The translations under genes and the position numbers were made by a program. A stretch of DNA of 36,780 bases from Clostridiaceae bacterium (GTDB taxonomy: Bacteria; Bacillota_A; Clostridia; Clostridiales; Clostridiaceae): assembly GCA_029256485.1 (NCBI GenBank), contig JAQSXU010000034.1:1-36780 (forward strand). The letters run 5' to 3'. Below are positions 24,443 through 32,113 of this stretch, in pieces. The notes beneath the pieces were generated by a model. The model worked only from the letters and a program-made list of their open reading frames with translations, was not told the DNA's origin and ran no database searches. How positions within the stretch are numbered: the stretch's first letter is position 1; each line of letters starts with the position of its first letter.

Positions 24443-24557
24443 AAAAACAGTACTTAGTTTTGTAGCAAGACAGATTAAAAAGACGGCAATTTCGGCTGCG
24501 GGAACTACATCATACTGGGGGGCATATCAACCTAAGGAACCAAAAAATATGAGGTAA
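24429..24557 (+). CDS. agrD: AgrD-like autoinducing peptide precursor
   Basis: 42 aa, with ribosome site AAAGGGGG 7 nt before ATG. An N-terminal amphipathic helix with positive charges (MKDIKKTVLSFVARQIKK) is followed by the signal region TTSYWGA and the C-terminal recognition tail YQPKEPKNMR, the clostridial (x)QPxxP type. Alignment with Clostridium perfringens AgrD (CLWFT then HQPEEP) predicts a five-residue ring S28-Y-W-G-A32. The ring residue is Ser, not Cys, so a lactone rather than a thiolactone is expected. The exact N-terminus of the mature peptide cannot be read from sequence. Confidence 0.9.
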   Translation: MKDIKKTVLSFVARQIKKTAISAAGTTSYWGAYQPKEPKNMR

Positions 24558-24693
24558 TATTAAATTAAATATATAAATTATTGGGGGTGCGTATATTTGA
24601 TTGTAAATTAAAAATAAAATATAGAATTGTAATGCAATTCATTAAGTTATGATATTAAAAAAATAAAAAATTGATATACATAAGGAGAAAAAT

Positions 24694-25167
24694 ATGAAAA
24701 AATTCAGTAAAAAATCCAGATTTTTAAGCTTTGTTTTGATTGCATTAATTATATTCTCTACAAATGTTGCAGCTTATGCTGCTAGTGATGATCTGATTAT
24801 AACAAGAGAGAACCCACCAGTAAACTGGATATATGCAGGTGAAATATCATATAATAGAGCTGTAAGAGATACAACAACAGCAGCAGTTTTGAGTGTTTTA
24901 GTTCCAGTTCTTTCCGGTTGGGCTACTTTAGATAAAGAAACTTTTGCATCAGCTATTGCTTCTTCTGCAGTTACAGCAGGAGTTTTAGGTGGTTTTGACA
25001 TTTATATCGTAAAAACAGGTTTTTACAAAACAAATACTGATGGCAATGGTTATCCATATTATTGTCATGATATAGTAGAAACTTACAGAAAAGACTCAAG
25101 TGGCAAATTAACTTATCTTTACACGGATGAAGCATTCTACTATTCATACCAATATCCTGAATATTAA
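24694..25167 (+). CDS. Secreted hypothetical protein downstream of agrBD
   Basis: 157 aa; ribosome site AAGGAGAAAAAT. Clear Sec signal peptide (KKFSKKSR, hydrophobic 10-24, cleavage likely after AAYA around 29). The mature part has a long hydrophobic alanine/valine/glycine-rich stretch (about 55-100) that could insert into membranes, then a tyrosine-rich tail ending EAFYYSYQYPEY. Not a family I recognise. Its place right after agrD and before a small membrane protein suggests a quorum-controlled secreted product, possibly a bacteriocin-like toxin; that is inference only. Confidence 0.75.
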   Translation: MKKFSKKSRFLSFVLIALIIFSTNVAAYAASDDLIITRENPPVNWIYAGEISYNRAVRDTTTAAVLSVLVPVLSGWATLDKETFASAIASSAVTAGVLGGFDIYIVKTGFYKTNTDGNGYPYYCHDIVETYRKDSSGKLTYLYTDEAFYYSYQYPEY

Positions 25168-25188
25168 TAAAATATTATAATAACAAAA

Positions 25189-25231
25189 GAGGCTGTTATA
25201 TTTTAATTAGAAATTACTATACGACAGCCTC
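25189..25231. terminator. Stem-loop after the secreted-protein gene
   Basis: GAGGCTGT (25189-25196) / ACAGCCTC (25224-25231), 22 bp past the stop. The rightward side lacks a good T run; the leftward side has TTTTGTT. Moderate terminator candidate. Confidence 0.5.
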
Positions 25232-25275
25232 GAAAAATTGTATACTATACTAGTAGTGAATTAGGAGGTATTATT

Positions 25276-25563
25276 ATGGAATTGGAATTTTATTTAAAGT
25301 ATGGTTTATTACTAGTGATTTTAATCTCAGTATTTCTTACGATATTACTATACAAAATTTTAATTATATGTAAGGGTATAAAAAAATTTAAAATCGTACT
25401 TGCTATATTTTTCATAGTTTTTTTCGTTGTTAACTTTTTTCTTATATATGTTGCAAATTATGAATTCTCACTTATATACCAAAAAATATTATTACCTGCC
25501 ATATGTATTTCATTATCAACGACCATATTCTTAAAACCTATAGTAAAAGAGAAAAACAGGTGA
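25276..25563 (+). CDS. Small membrane protein, candidate immunity protein
   Basis: 95 aa; ribosome site TTAGGAGG. Three hydrophobic segments (about 9-30, 41-62, 70-88) with a basic C-terminus predict a three-helix membrane protein. Unrecognised. It follows the secreted protein by ~110 bp in the same direction; pairing of a secreted product with a small multi-helix protein is the usual bacteriocin/immunity layout, but no motif confirms it. Confidence 0.65.
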   Translation: MELEFYLKYGLLLVILISVFLTILLYKILIICKGIKKFKIVLAIFFIVFFVVNFFLIYVANYEFSLIYQKILLPAICISLSTTIFLKPIVKEKNR

Positions 25564-25642
25564 CAGTAATTGGAAAACCAAAGAGAATTTTCATAAAATA
25601 GAGTAATAAGTATAGAAAAATATAAAGATATAAACATATATG

Positions 25643-25675
25643 ACTTCTGTTCTGTTGGAACAGGAGTTTTTTATT
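25643..25675 (+). terminator. Terminator after the small membrane protein gene
   Basis: ACTTCTGTTC-TGTTG-GAACAGGAGT followed by TTTTTT (10-bp stem with one G-T pair). Confidence 0.88.
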
Positions 25676-25735
25676 TTATAGCAGCAGTAATAATATACTG
25701 TTGCCTATTAATTATGATAAATGGAGGTTGAATTT

Positions 25736-25927
25736 ATGTACACAAAATATCAAATTGCTAAAGTACAAAACATATCCTTATTAGATTATGTTGAAGGTAG
25801 AGGATATGAACTGATTTATAGCCACAGTGATGTAAGATTGAAAGAACATGACAGCGTTATTCTTTTAGTATTTGTTGATTTAGTTTATGGAAATCAAAGA
25901 TCCAAAAATAACAATGATAATTATTAA
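25736..25927 (+). pseudogene. N-terminal fragment of a DUF3991/TOPRIM-type mobile-element primase protein
   Basis: 63 aa from ATG 25736 after TGGAGG. The segment NISLLDYVEGRGYELI...DVRLKEHDSVIL resembles the N-terminus of DUF3991/TOPRIM proteins of conjugative elements (pattern: LxxYxxxxGYxLxxxGxxYxLKEHDS). The family is several hundred residues long, and here the frame ends shortly after, so this is a truncated remnant that may still be translated. Confidence 0.6.
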
Positions 25928-26292
25928 TGAAATCTATTCTTAACATTAAATTAGCGAAGGTTTAATTTTGGAGCATTCAAATATATAAAAATTAAGGGCA
26001 GCCAGACACTAAGGTGTACGACGATTGCCCTTTTAATTTAACTTTTATCCAGCCGCGTTATTAGTGGCTTTTTATATTGTATGCTTGTACTTAATAATGG
26101 TTACAAAAAACAAGGTTGCTAATCGGCTGTATAGAGACAAAGTCCATTACGGACAGAATTCATTAACCTTCCACTTAAGTGTGGTTTTACTATAGTCTTT
26201 TATAAATATCTTGCAGAAATGTAACAATGTATGCCCAGCTCTGAAGTATTCAGAGCTTTTTATATACATTTAATTAAATTTCTTCAAAGGAC
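25928..26292. other. Gene-free stretch carrying three stem-loops
   Basis: No gene is supported. Three rightward terminator-like hairpins follow each other: 25991-26037 (ATTAAGGGCA / TGCCCTTTTAAT), 26051-26074 (AGCCGC / GTGGCT then TTTTTAT) and 26237-26263 (AGCTCTGAA-GTA-TTCAGAGCT then TTTT). Such a series suggests ends of several lost genes, in line with deletion inside the element. Confidence 0.6.
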
Positions 26293-26337
26293 TAAAAAAG
26301 GGCTAAAATGAAATTTAAAACTTCATTCAACCCTTTA
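26293..26337 (-). terminator. Leftward terminator beside the right att repeat
   Basis: AAAGGGCTAAAATGAA (26298-26313) / TTCATTCAACCCTTT (26322-26336) with a T run on the minus strand (CCCTTTTTTAG). It lies just 3' of the tRNA-like fragment in the tRNA direction, as the terminator of the original tRNA gene would. Confidence 0.75.
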
Positions 26338-26344
26338 ATGTATT

Positions 26345-26388
26345 GCAATCAGTGAGCCATGAGGGATTCGAACCCCCCGACGAACAGA
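26345..26388 (-). repeat. Right attachment-site repeat (tRNA 3'-end fragment)
   Basis: Second copy of the T-arm/acceptor segment at 18791-18833, same orientation, with one extra C in the T-stem run (six versus five). Beyond 26388 identity stops and no 5' half of a tRNA follows, so the intact target tRNA gene must be elsewhere, probably further right, with another insertion in between. Confidence 0.85.
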
Positions 26389-26700
26389 CTAGTTTTGTAC
26401 AAATTTACAATACATATATTATCAATAAATAATTTTACAGAATTTTCAACAAAATATGACAATATAATCAGTCTTCTGACAGTATAATCATTATATTGAA
26501 ACTTACGACTTAAGCGCAAAAGCAACCTTATATGAATCACTTTGAAAGAATTATAATTTTGGTAAGTGTCTATTTTTAGACTAATAAGAGAATATAATGG
26601 AAGCTCAGGTCAATAGAGTTCGAAATACTGATATACCAAACAGTGAAAATGACTATTATAATGGAAAGATAATACTAAGGAATAAAATGGAGGAACAAAA

Positions 26701-27672
26701 GTGAAATTTACCGAAGAGCAATTAAAACAATATGTATCACCATTAAGTGATACTGAAAACCAAATGTGCCTAAATGCTATTAAAATGGTAAGAGATGCAC
26801 TAAAGGACTTAGGTTTTACAGATGATAATAAAGCAATTTCACCATTATACCCTGAGACATATTCATATTTTCTAGAAATGAGAAGTATATATGGTTCTCG
26901 AAAAATTAAATTATTTATACAAGGTTCTTATGCAAATAATACAAATGTAAGAACGCAGAGTGATGTGGACATTGCAGTAGTACAAGAAGAAGTATTTCAA
27001 ACTCAATATAGAAATTCAAGTGAATACCCTCAGTCAGATGCCAGTTATGGTTTTATCACTGCACCCATACCCGATAAGTCATTTAAGGACGAGGTACAAG
27101 AATGCCTTGAAAATAAATTTGGGAATGATGTTGAAAGAAAAAACAAATCTATAAAGGTATATGGCAATACATATAGAAAGGATGCTGATACAGTTCCTTG
27201 TCGCAGATATAAAGATTATCGAATAGATTACATCAATAATCCTGACAACTACATTGGTGGCATATTCATCAAAGCTGATGATGGTGAGGTTATTATAAAT
27301 TATCCGGAACAACACATTGCTAATGGTAAGAAGAAGAATAATGACACTAATTATTACTATAAAAAGATGGTTAGAATATTAAAAATGATGAGATATTTAA
27401 TGAGTAACAATGGGTGTTATTCAGCTAATAATGTATCATCCTTCGGGCTGGAATCTTTACTTTGGAATTTACCAAATGATATATTTATGAAATACACAAT
27501 TTACCGATATGAGTTTGGTGAAATAGTTAACTATTTGTATAATACCAGTTACTTGCTGAGTAGATACAAGGAAGCGAATGGAATTAAGATACTATGTCCA
27601 TATTCAGTGGATATTGAAAAATACAAAGTTTTTATTACTGATCTGAAAACCTTTTATAATTATGATATTTAG
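26701..27672 (+). CDS. CBASS CD-NTase (cGAS/DncV-like nucleotidyltransferase)
   Basis: 323 aa, GTG start with AATGGAGG 8 nt upstream. Nucleotidyltransferase core: FIQGSYANNT with G75-S76, the hDxD metal site D88/D90 (SDVDIAV) and third acidic residue at DADTVPC (D161/D163). The C-terminal helical part (about 215-323) fits the SMODS-associated OAS1-like fold. On phage infection such enzymes make a cyclic oligonucleotide signal; the product cannot be told from sequence. It is followed after 12 bp by a membrane effector, and there are no Cap2/Cap3 or HORMA/TRIP13 genes, so this is a minimal type I CBASS operon. Confidence 0.93.
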   Translation: MKFTEEQLKQYVSPLSDTENQMCLNAIKMVRDALKDLGFTDDNKAISPLYPETYSYFLEMRSIYGSRKIKLFIQGSYANNTNVRTQSDVDIAVVQEEVFQTQYRNSSEYPQSDASYGFITAPIPDKSFKDEVQECLENKFGNDVERKNKSIKVYGNTYRKDADTVPCRRYKDYRIDYINNPDNYIGGIFIKADDGEVIINYPEQHIANGKKKNNDTNYYYKKMVRILKMMRYLMSNNGCYSANNVSSFGLESLLWNLPNDIFMKYTIYRYEFGEIVNYLYNTSYLLSRYKEANGIKILCPYSVDIEKYKVFITDLKTFYNYDI

Positions 27673-27684
27673 AGGTGATAATAA

Positions 27685-28272
27685 ATGAAGGAACAATTTA
27701 ATAAACTACTTATAAAAGCTGTATGGATAGCAATTGTATTATTCACAATTCGATGCTTATTTTCCTTAGAATCAATAAAAGGCAGTTTTTCAGTTTATAA
27801 TTTTATTGGATTCGCAGGTGAGGCTATAGGTATTACAACTATTATTACTACAGTATATGAACGTTGGGGATGGAAACTTAATCCACTTGAAGACACTCCT
27901 GTACTGTGTAGGAACTATATTGGGACTATGCTTACAAGTTATGACAATATAGAAAGAGAAGCAAGATTAGAAGTTAAGCAAACACTATTATCTACGAATA
28001 TTATTCTTATTAGTGGTGAAAGTAAAAGCAAATCCATTTCCTCTTCAATTGATTCTGTATTAGGAGAAAAACAATTAACATATTGTTATTTGAATACCCC
28101 CACTGCAGCAGTTAGAGATAGAAGCGAAATTCATTATGGAACAGCAATGTTGTGCATAGAAAATCCTAAGGAGATAACAGGTCAATATTTTACTGATAGA
28201 AAAACTGCAGGAGACATGTATTTTTACTCACAGGAGTACACTACCAGCAATATGAGAAAGCAAATAGTCTGA
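27685..28272 (+). CDS. cap15: Cap15-type CBASS membrane effector (2TM + beta-barrel)
   Basis: 195 aa; ribosome site AGAGGTGATAATAA. Two N-terminal membrane helices (about 9-28, 36-57) precede a C-terminal beta-rich domain (about 68-180) with the S-2TMbeta pattern: RNYIGTMLTSYD, VKQTLLSTNIILISGESKSKSISSSI, LTYCYLNTP, IHYGTAMLCIE and ITGQYFTDRKTAGDM. In Cap15 the beta-barrel binds the cyclic nucleotide and oligomerises, disrupting the inner membrane and killing the infected cell. Length is typical. It directly follows its cyclase, so co-transcription is near certain. Confidence 0.92.
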   Translation: MKEQFNKLLIKAVWIAIVLFTIRCLFSLESIKGSFSVYNFIGFAGEAIGITTIITTVYERWGWKLNPLEDTPVLCRNYIGTMLTSYDNIEREARLEVKQTLLSTNIILISGESKSKSISSSIDSVLGEKQLTYCYLNTPTAAVRDRSEIHYGTAMLCIENPKEITGQYFTDRKTAGDMYFYSQEYTTSNMRKQIV

Positions 28273-28406
28273 AACTATAAAAATATGTCATTTCAATCAC
28301 CACTTACTATATATGAAGTAATTCAAGGCAATTGGTTTGTCTAATAAATTTGAAATTTCAAAATATCAAGAGTTGAGGATGGGAAAAATATTAAGTTGTT
28401 GTTTGT

Positions 28407-28577
28407 GTCAGCATTATTGAAGATGGTATTTAGTTTGCATCTGATGGAGTATTAAATCCAGTTAGAGAAATATTTGAAAATCAATCAGCAATTGGACTTC
28501 TGATATATTCAATATTTGCTCATTTTAAAGATAATAATCGTGCTTTATTTACAGATGACTATAATAACTTGCATTAA
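28407..28577 (+). pseudogene. Unidentified gene relic after the CBASS operon
   Basis: One frame reads VVCVSIIEDGI, a TAG stop, then FASDGVLNPVREIFENQ...GLLIYSIFAHFKDNN and on to a TAA at 28575. The composition is protein-like, but there is no start, and an internal stop interrupts it. Family not recognised. The rest of 28273-28781 shows no gene; ATAATGG / CCATTAT at about 28641-28666 is a small hairpin. Confidence 0.5.
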
Positions 28578-28781
28578 AGAACTGATAAAGATTAAGATAC
28601 ATATGGGATGTCAATAAACGAGGCAAATAAAATATTATTATAATGGGTTGATATAATCCATTATGGTAATCTAATATAAAGTCGAGAGCAACCAATAACT
28701 TGGTTAGTTTTTGATGATGAATTCTACTAAGATATAATTGTGTTTTCTAAATTATTCGAGAAAAATTAACTGGGGGGTTAT

Positions 28782-29315
28782 ATGAAGATTGATAATTGTT
28801 TTGCTCCAATTGTAGATGAAAATGTTGAAATATTGATACTAGGCACTTCACCGGGAAAAGAATCATTATTAACAGGGGAATATTATAAAAGCACAAGAAA
28901 CAACTTTTGGAAATTAATCTACAAAGTTTATGATAGTAAAGAATTTGATGATGATTATAATAAAATTTGATTTTTACTTAAAAATAAAATAGGTATATGG
29001 GATGTGCTATCTAATTTTATTTGAGAGGGGTCATTAGATGTGAATATTAAAGAATTAGAAGTTAATGATTTTGAATAATTATTTGATAAATTATTTAATA
29101 TTAAGTGTATAGTATTCAATGGCAAAAATGCTGAGAAGTATTTCAAAGAGAAAGTTCCGAATTTTTATAATAAAATAAATCACATAATAGTTTTGTCATC
29201 GAGTAATTCATGCGCAAAAACATTTGAAGATAAACTTGATAATTGGAAAGTGGCTATAAAATTGTATTTAAATATGTTTTTATCTTTCAAATGCTTTGTT
29301 TTATTGAAATGTTAG
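28782..29315 (+). pseudogene. Hypoxanthine/uracil-DNA glycosylase (UDG-like) pseudogene with three nonsense codons
   Basis: A single frame of 177 codons reads as a DNA-deoxyinosine glycosylase of the UDG superfamily: FAPIVDENVEILILGTSPGKESLL, YYKSTRNNFWKLIY, IGIWDVLSNF, EGSLDVNIK, IKCIVFNGKNAEKYF and VLSSSNS. The frame is cut by TGA (28968-28970), TGA (29022-29024) and TAA (29076-29078), each where the family has an ordinary residue; no frameshift is needed. Strong GGGGGG ribosome site upstream. It would have removed deaminated bases. Recent inactivation is likely. Confidence 0.85.
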
Positions 29316-29814
29316 TTGTATATTTACTTGGTTTCATGCATGGTATTATAGAAGACTTTGGGCAAATTTTGGGTGGGTTTTAATAGAAAATAGTATAAAA
29401 TGGTATTAATAAAAATATAGGTAACTCCATGAAAATGCTGAAATTTATACATAGTATTAATACCGTTTTATTTCTTAAGATTCGGGGAGGTAAAGCTACT
29501 TGATCAAAATATAAATAAGCATATGAGCACGAAGAAGTAAATAATATGTAATTAATTAATTGATAAAAGTCATTAACTACAACATGTTGATGTTTTTTTA
29601 GTTTTTGTCTAAAAGTTGTTCTTTTATATAATGGGAAGTTGTTAATTGGATAATTAGGTATGTTAGAATTCACCTAGTTGCAAGTTTTATATTATTAATG
29701 TTCAATTTCATAATTGAGATATCTTTAATAGTTCATATTATTAAGATTTCTATAGCGATTGTTGTAATATTAATATTATATGATTTTTTATTGTTTGAGG
29801 CCAGATTAGAGGTC
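29316..29814. other. Gene-free stretch
   Basis: Very AT-rich. Open frames on both strands (29380-29673 minus; 29698-29889 plus) lack ribosome sites and look non-coding. GGGGAGG at 29483 resembles a ribosome site, but only a few codons follow. Nothing else is supported. Confidence 0.45.
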
Positions 29815-30273
29815 TTAGAAGATAAAATATATAGGAAATATTATTGTATTAAATATCTTTATTCTTATTTTAAATTTATATTTTTTTAATATAATGGGTT
29901 TTTTATCTTCATTGTATGTTTTAATAAATTTTTTAGTATAATTTGAATAAGTATTTATTAATGATTTAAATTTATTGTTATTATGGTTAAAAACAATATA
30001 ATTGTTCAGATTAATATACCTGCAACAATATGGGATTATATTAAACCACCCTCTGCCAATCTCAAATAACCATTCAATTATGTCAAATGCTTTCTTTTTC
30101 TCAATCCTATAATTTATAAAATATTTGTTTAACTTTATTAAGGATTCCCTATCATCAGAGATATATCTAAATAAGCTGTAATATTTTAAAGTTAAAACAT
30201 ATATTGTTTTGTTAGAGATGAAAAAATATGTAACTGTTATTAAAAAAATTATGATTTTAAGTAGTATTTTCAT
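29815..30273 (-). CDS. Hypothetical membrane-anchored protein
   Basis: 152 aa. A GGAAG ribosome site lies about 8 nt upstream of ATG 30273. One N-terminal hydrophobic segment (about 4-20) and a second near the C-terminus (IIFPIYFIF). The middle is rich in Lys, Asn, Tyr and Ile. Unrecognised; extreme AT content makes chance open frames common here, so it may not be real. Confidence 0.4.
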   Translation of the reverse strand: MKILLKIIIFLITVTYFFISNKTIYVLTLKYYSLFRYISDDRESLIKLNKYFINYRIEKKKAFDIIEWLFEIGRGWFNIIPYCCRYINLNNYIVFNHNNNKFKSLINTYSNYTKKFIKTYNEDKKPIILKKYKFKIRIKIFNTIIFPIYFIF

Positions 30274-30390
30274 ATATTATTTCTTCCAAGTTGTTTTATA
30301 TTAAGTTATTATAAAGTATTCGGGCGAGAATGTAAATTCACATTGTTTTTTACATAATGGAAATTCAAAGTAGCTATATGGTTAAGGCTT

Positions 30391-30426
30391 AAAATAATGA
30401 GTAGTATTTATTCTACTCATTATTTT
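30391..30426. terminator. Bidirectional terminator-like stem-loop
   Basis: AAAATAATGAGTAG (30391-30404) / CTACTCATTATTTT (30413-30426), a 14-bp perfect stem with A and T flanks, insulating the sigma-factor operon from upstream transcription. Confidence 0.75.
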
Positions 30427-30597
30427 AATTTTGTGGCTAAATAAATTGTTTTAAAAAAATTGTAAGAATTTTTTGAAATAATGTTACAAAATGACTCAGT
30501 AAAATTGTCTATATAGTATAGGGATAAATAATAATTCAATTGCTAACGTTTACATGATATAATTAGGTAATAATTTACGTTGAAGGGGTAGCGGGGA

Positions 30598-31134
30598 ATG
30601 TTTTATAAAAAATCAGAATCAGAAGGTATTGGTGTAGAACTGGTAACAGATCTGTATAATACTTATGGCAAGGCCATGTGGAAATATGCATATAAGCTTT
30701 CAAATGATTATGAAATTTCAAATGATGTTGTATCCATTGCTTTTGTAAAAATCATAGAAAAGTTAGATTTAGTTAAAAAGATTAGAAAATACAAGATTAA
30801 ATCATACCTGTTAAGTATAGTGAAGAATTCGTTTATAAATTACAAAAGTAAGGAAAAAGAACATATAAATTACGATGATATAAAAGAAGTTATAGCAGAC
30901 AGCAGAAGTAATTATTTTTTTCAAGATAATTATTCAAAAGTAGAAGAAACCTTGGATTTTATGCCAGAGCCATATAAATCCATCATAAAATTCAGGTATG
31001 TATATGAGGAATTAAGTTATGAGGAAATTGCAGAGCTATTAGACATCAGTGCAAATAGTATCAGAATGTATAAAAAACGTGCCATTGATATGTTGAAAGA
31101 AAGGTTACAAGGTGGTGAAGTTTATGAAAGATAA
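30598..31134 (+). CDS. ECF-type RNA polymerase sigma factor
   Basis: 178 aa; ribosome site GAAGGGGTAGCGGGGA. Sigma region 2 (about 15-53: DLYNTYGKAMWKYAYKLS...VVSIAFVKIIEKL) binds core and the -10; region 4 (about 118-171: PYKSIIKFRYVYEELSYEEIAELLDISANSIRMYKKRA) is the -35 helix-turn-helix. It overlaps the next gene by 11 bp, the usual sigma/anti-sigma coupling. A candidate autoregulatory promoter (GTTACA, 18 bp, GTCTA; about 30483-30511) is seen but not secure. It may drive the small-protein array that follows. Confidence 0.93.
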   Translation: MFYKKSESEGIGVELVTDLYNTYGKAMWKYAYKLSNDYEISNDVVSIAFVKIIEKLDLVKKIRKYKIKSYLLSIVKNSFINYKSKEKEHINYDDIKEVIADSRSNYFFQDNYSKVEETLDFMPEPYKSIIKFRYVYEELSYEEIAELLDISANSIRMYKKRAIDMLKERLQGGEVYER

Positions 31135-31834
31135 TAATTACTTAAATAATGAACTTAACGAAGATTTTCTTCTAAGGAAGATTGCAACTTCTTTAGTTGA
31201 GAAGGATAGTTTATTATTTGATGAGCTGCAAAATGATGAAACTATAGTTAATCCACTACAAGATGACTTAGATAAACGTATTTCAGCAATTATTAATGAC
31301 AAGTTTAATAAAGAGCAAAATGTCAAAAAGTACAACAAGATTAAAAAAACATTAATTAAGGCAGCTGTAATTATTTTTGTAATATCATCTGGCTTTGTTA
31401 TATCTTTTACTACAGTAGATGCATTTAGGGTAAAGGTATTAAATTATTATATAGAAAATTTTGATACACATGCTTCATTTATGCCTAAAGAAGAAAAGCC
31501 TTTTATGGTTTTTAAAGTAGGCTACATTCCAGAAGGATATGTAGAAAATGATGAATTGAAATCACCAAGTTTTTATGCCTTAACTTATTATAATCAAGAA
31601 AACTTAATGATTGATATTACACTTTTTGATAGAGAATCTACGTTCAATGTAGATACAGAAAACTGTGAAAGATATGATATTACAATCAATAATCAAAATG
31701 GATATATTTTTAGAAAACCAGGGTCATTAATATTGGTATTTAAATTCTATGAGAATTCAATTGTAATTAGCAGCAATGACGATAAATTGACTAATGAAGA
31801 ATTTATAAGAATAGCTAAATCAATTGATTTATAA
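31124..31834 (+). CDS. Anti-sigma-like membrane protein with DUF4367 domain
   Basis: 236 aa from ATG 31124, preceded by AAGGTGGTGAAG; two earlier GTG codons in frame are less likely. Cytoplasmic N-terminus (1-70), one membrane helix (about 77-96: LIKAAVIIFVISSGFVISF), then an extracellular DUF4367 domain (KVGYIPEGY, LMIDITLFDRES, NQNGYIFRKPG, ILVFKFYENSIVI). Position and topology match anti-sigma factors of ECF systems: the N-terminus would hold the sigma factor and the outer domain would sense the signal. Confidence 0.85.
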   Translation: MKDNNYLNNELNEDFLLRKIATSLVEKDSLLFDELQNDETIVNPLQDDLDKRISAIINDKFNKEQNVKKYNKIKKTLIKAAVIIFVISSGFVISFTTVDAFRVKVLNYYIENFDTHASFMPKEEKPFMVFKVGYIPEGYVENDELKSPSFYALTYYNQENLMIDITLFDRESTFNVDTENCERYDITINNQNGYIFRKPGSLILVFKFYENSIVISSNDDKLTNEEFIRIAKSIDL

Positions 31835-31943
31835 TGAAACGTGTACCGGTTCTTTCTAGGAAAAATATAGTTGTTATATTCTGCTGATTGCAGTAAGACC
31901 TAACAAAAGGCTTGCATATTATTTGAAAAAGGAGATGGATTAT

Positions 31944-32072
31944 ATGAATTCATTAATAAACTTACTATCTATTATGCAATTTATTATTATTGCTTTTTTA
32001 GTATGCCTTGGAGTATATGCTTTAATATTGCACATAAAAGCATTAAAGATTTATATAAACAAAAATAGTTAA
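31944..32072 (+). CDS. Micro-membrane protein, KAxxxYIxxNS family
   Basis: 42 aa; ribosome site AAGGAGATGGATTAT. One long hydrophobic helix (about 5-30) and tail HIKALKIYINKNS, matching the tails of the 45-aa proteins at 1431 and 33383. Too short for ordinary gene finders, but the repeated tail and good ribosome sites support it. Function unknown. Confidence 0.7.
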   Translation: MNSLINLLSIMQFIIIAFLVCLGVYALILHIKALKIYINKNS

Positions 32073-32113
32073 ATAATATGTTGATGGGAATTAGATCCAT
32101 AGCAGGAGGGACA

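Noticed and set aside
26349..26540. Open frame across the right att repeat
   Set aside because: Overlaps the tRNA-derived repeat, no ribosome site, composition not protein-like.
28782..29315. TGA recoding to explain the glycosylase stops
   Set aside because: Other genes in the window end normally in TGA, and one of the three stops is TAA.
29470..29510. GGTAAAGCTAC segment (also near 18388) as a c-di-GMP-I riboswitch
   Set aside because: Only a short resemblance to one part of the consensus; the remaining conserved parts are missing in both places.
29380..29673. 97-aa minus-strand frame
   Set aside because: GTG start without ribosome site in very AT-rich DNA; no recognisable pattern.
29698..29889. 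63-aa plus-strand hydrophobic frame
   Set aside because: No ribosome site and overlaps a slightly better supported minus-strand frame.
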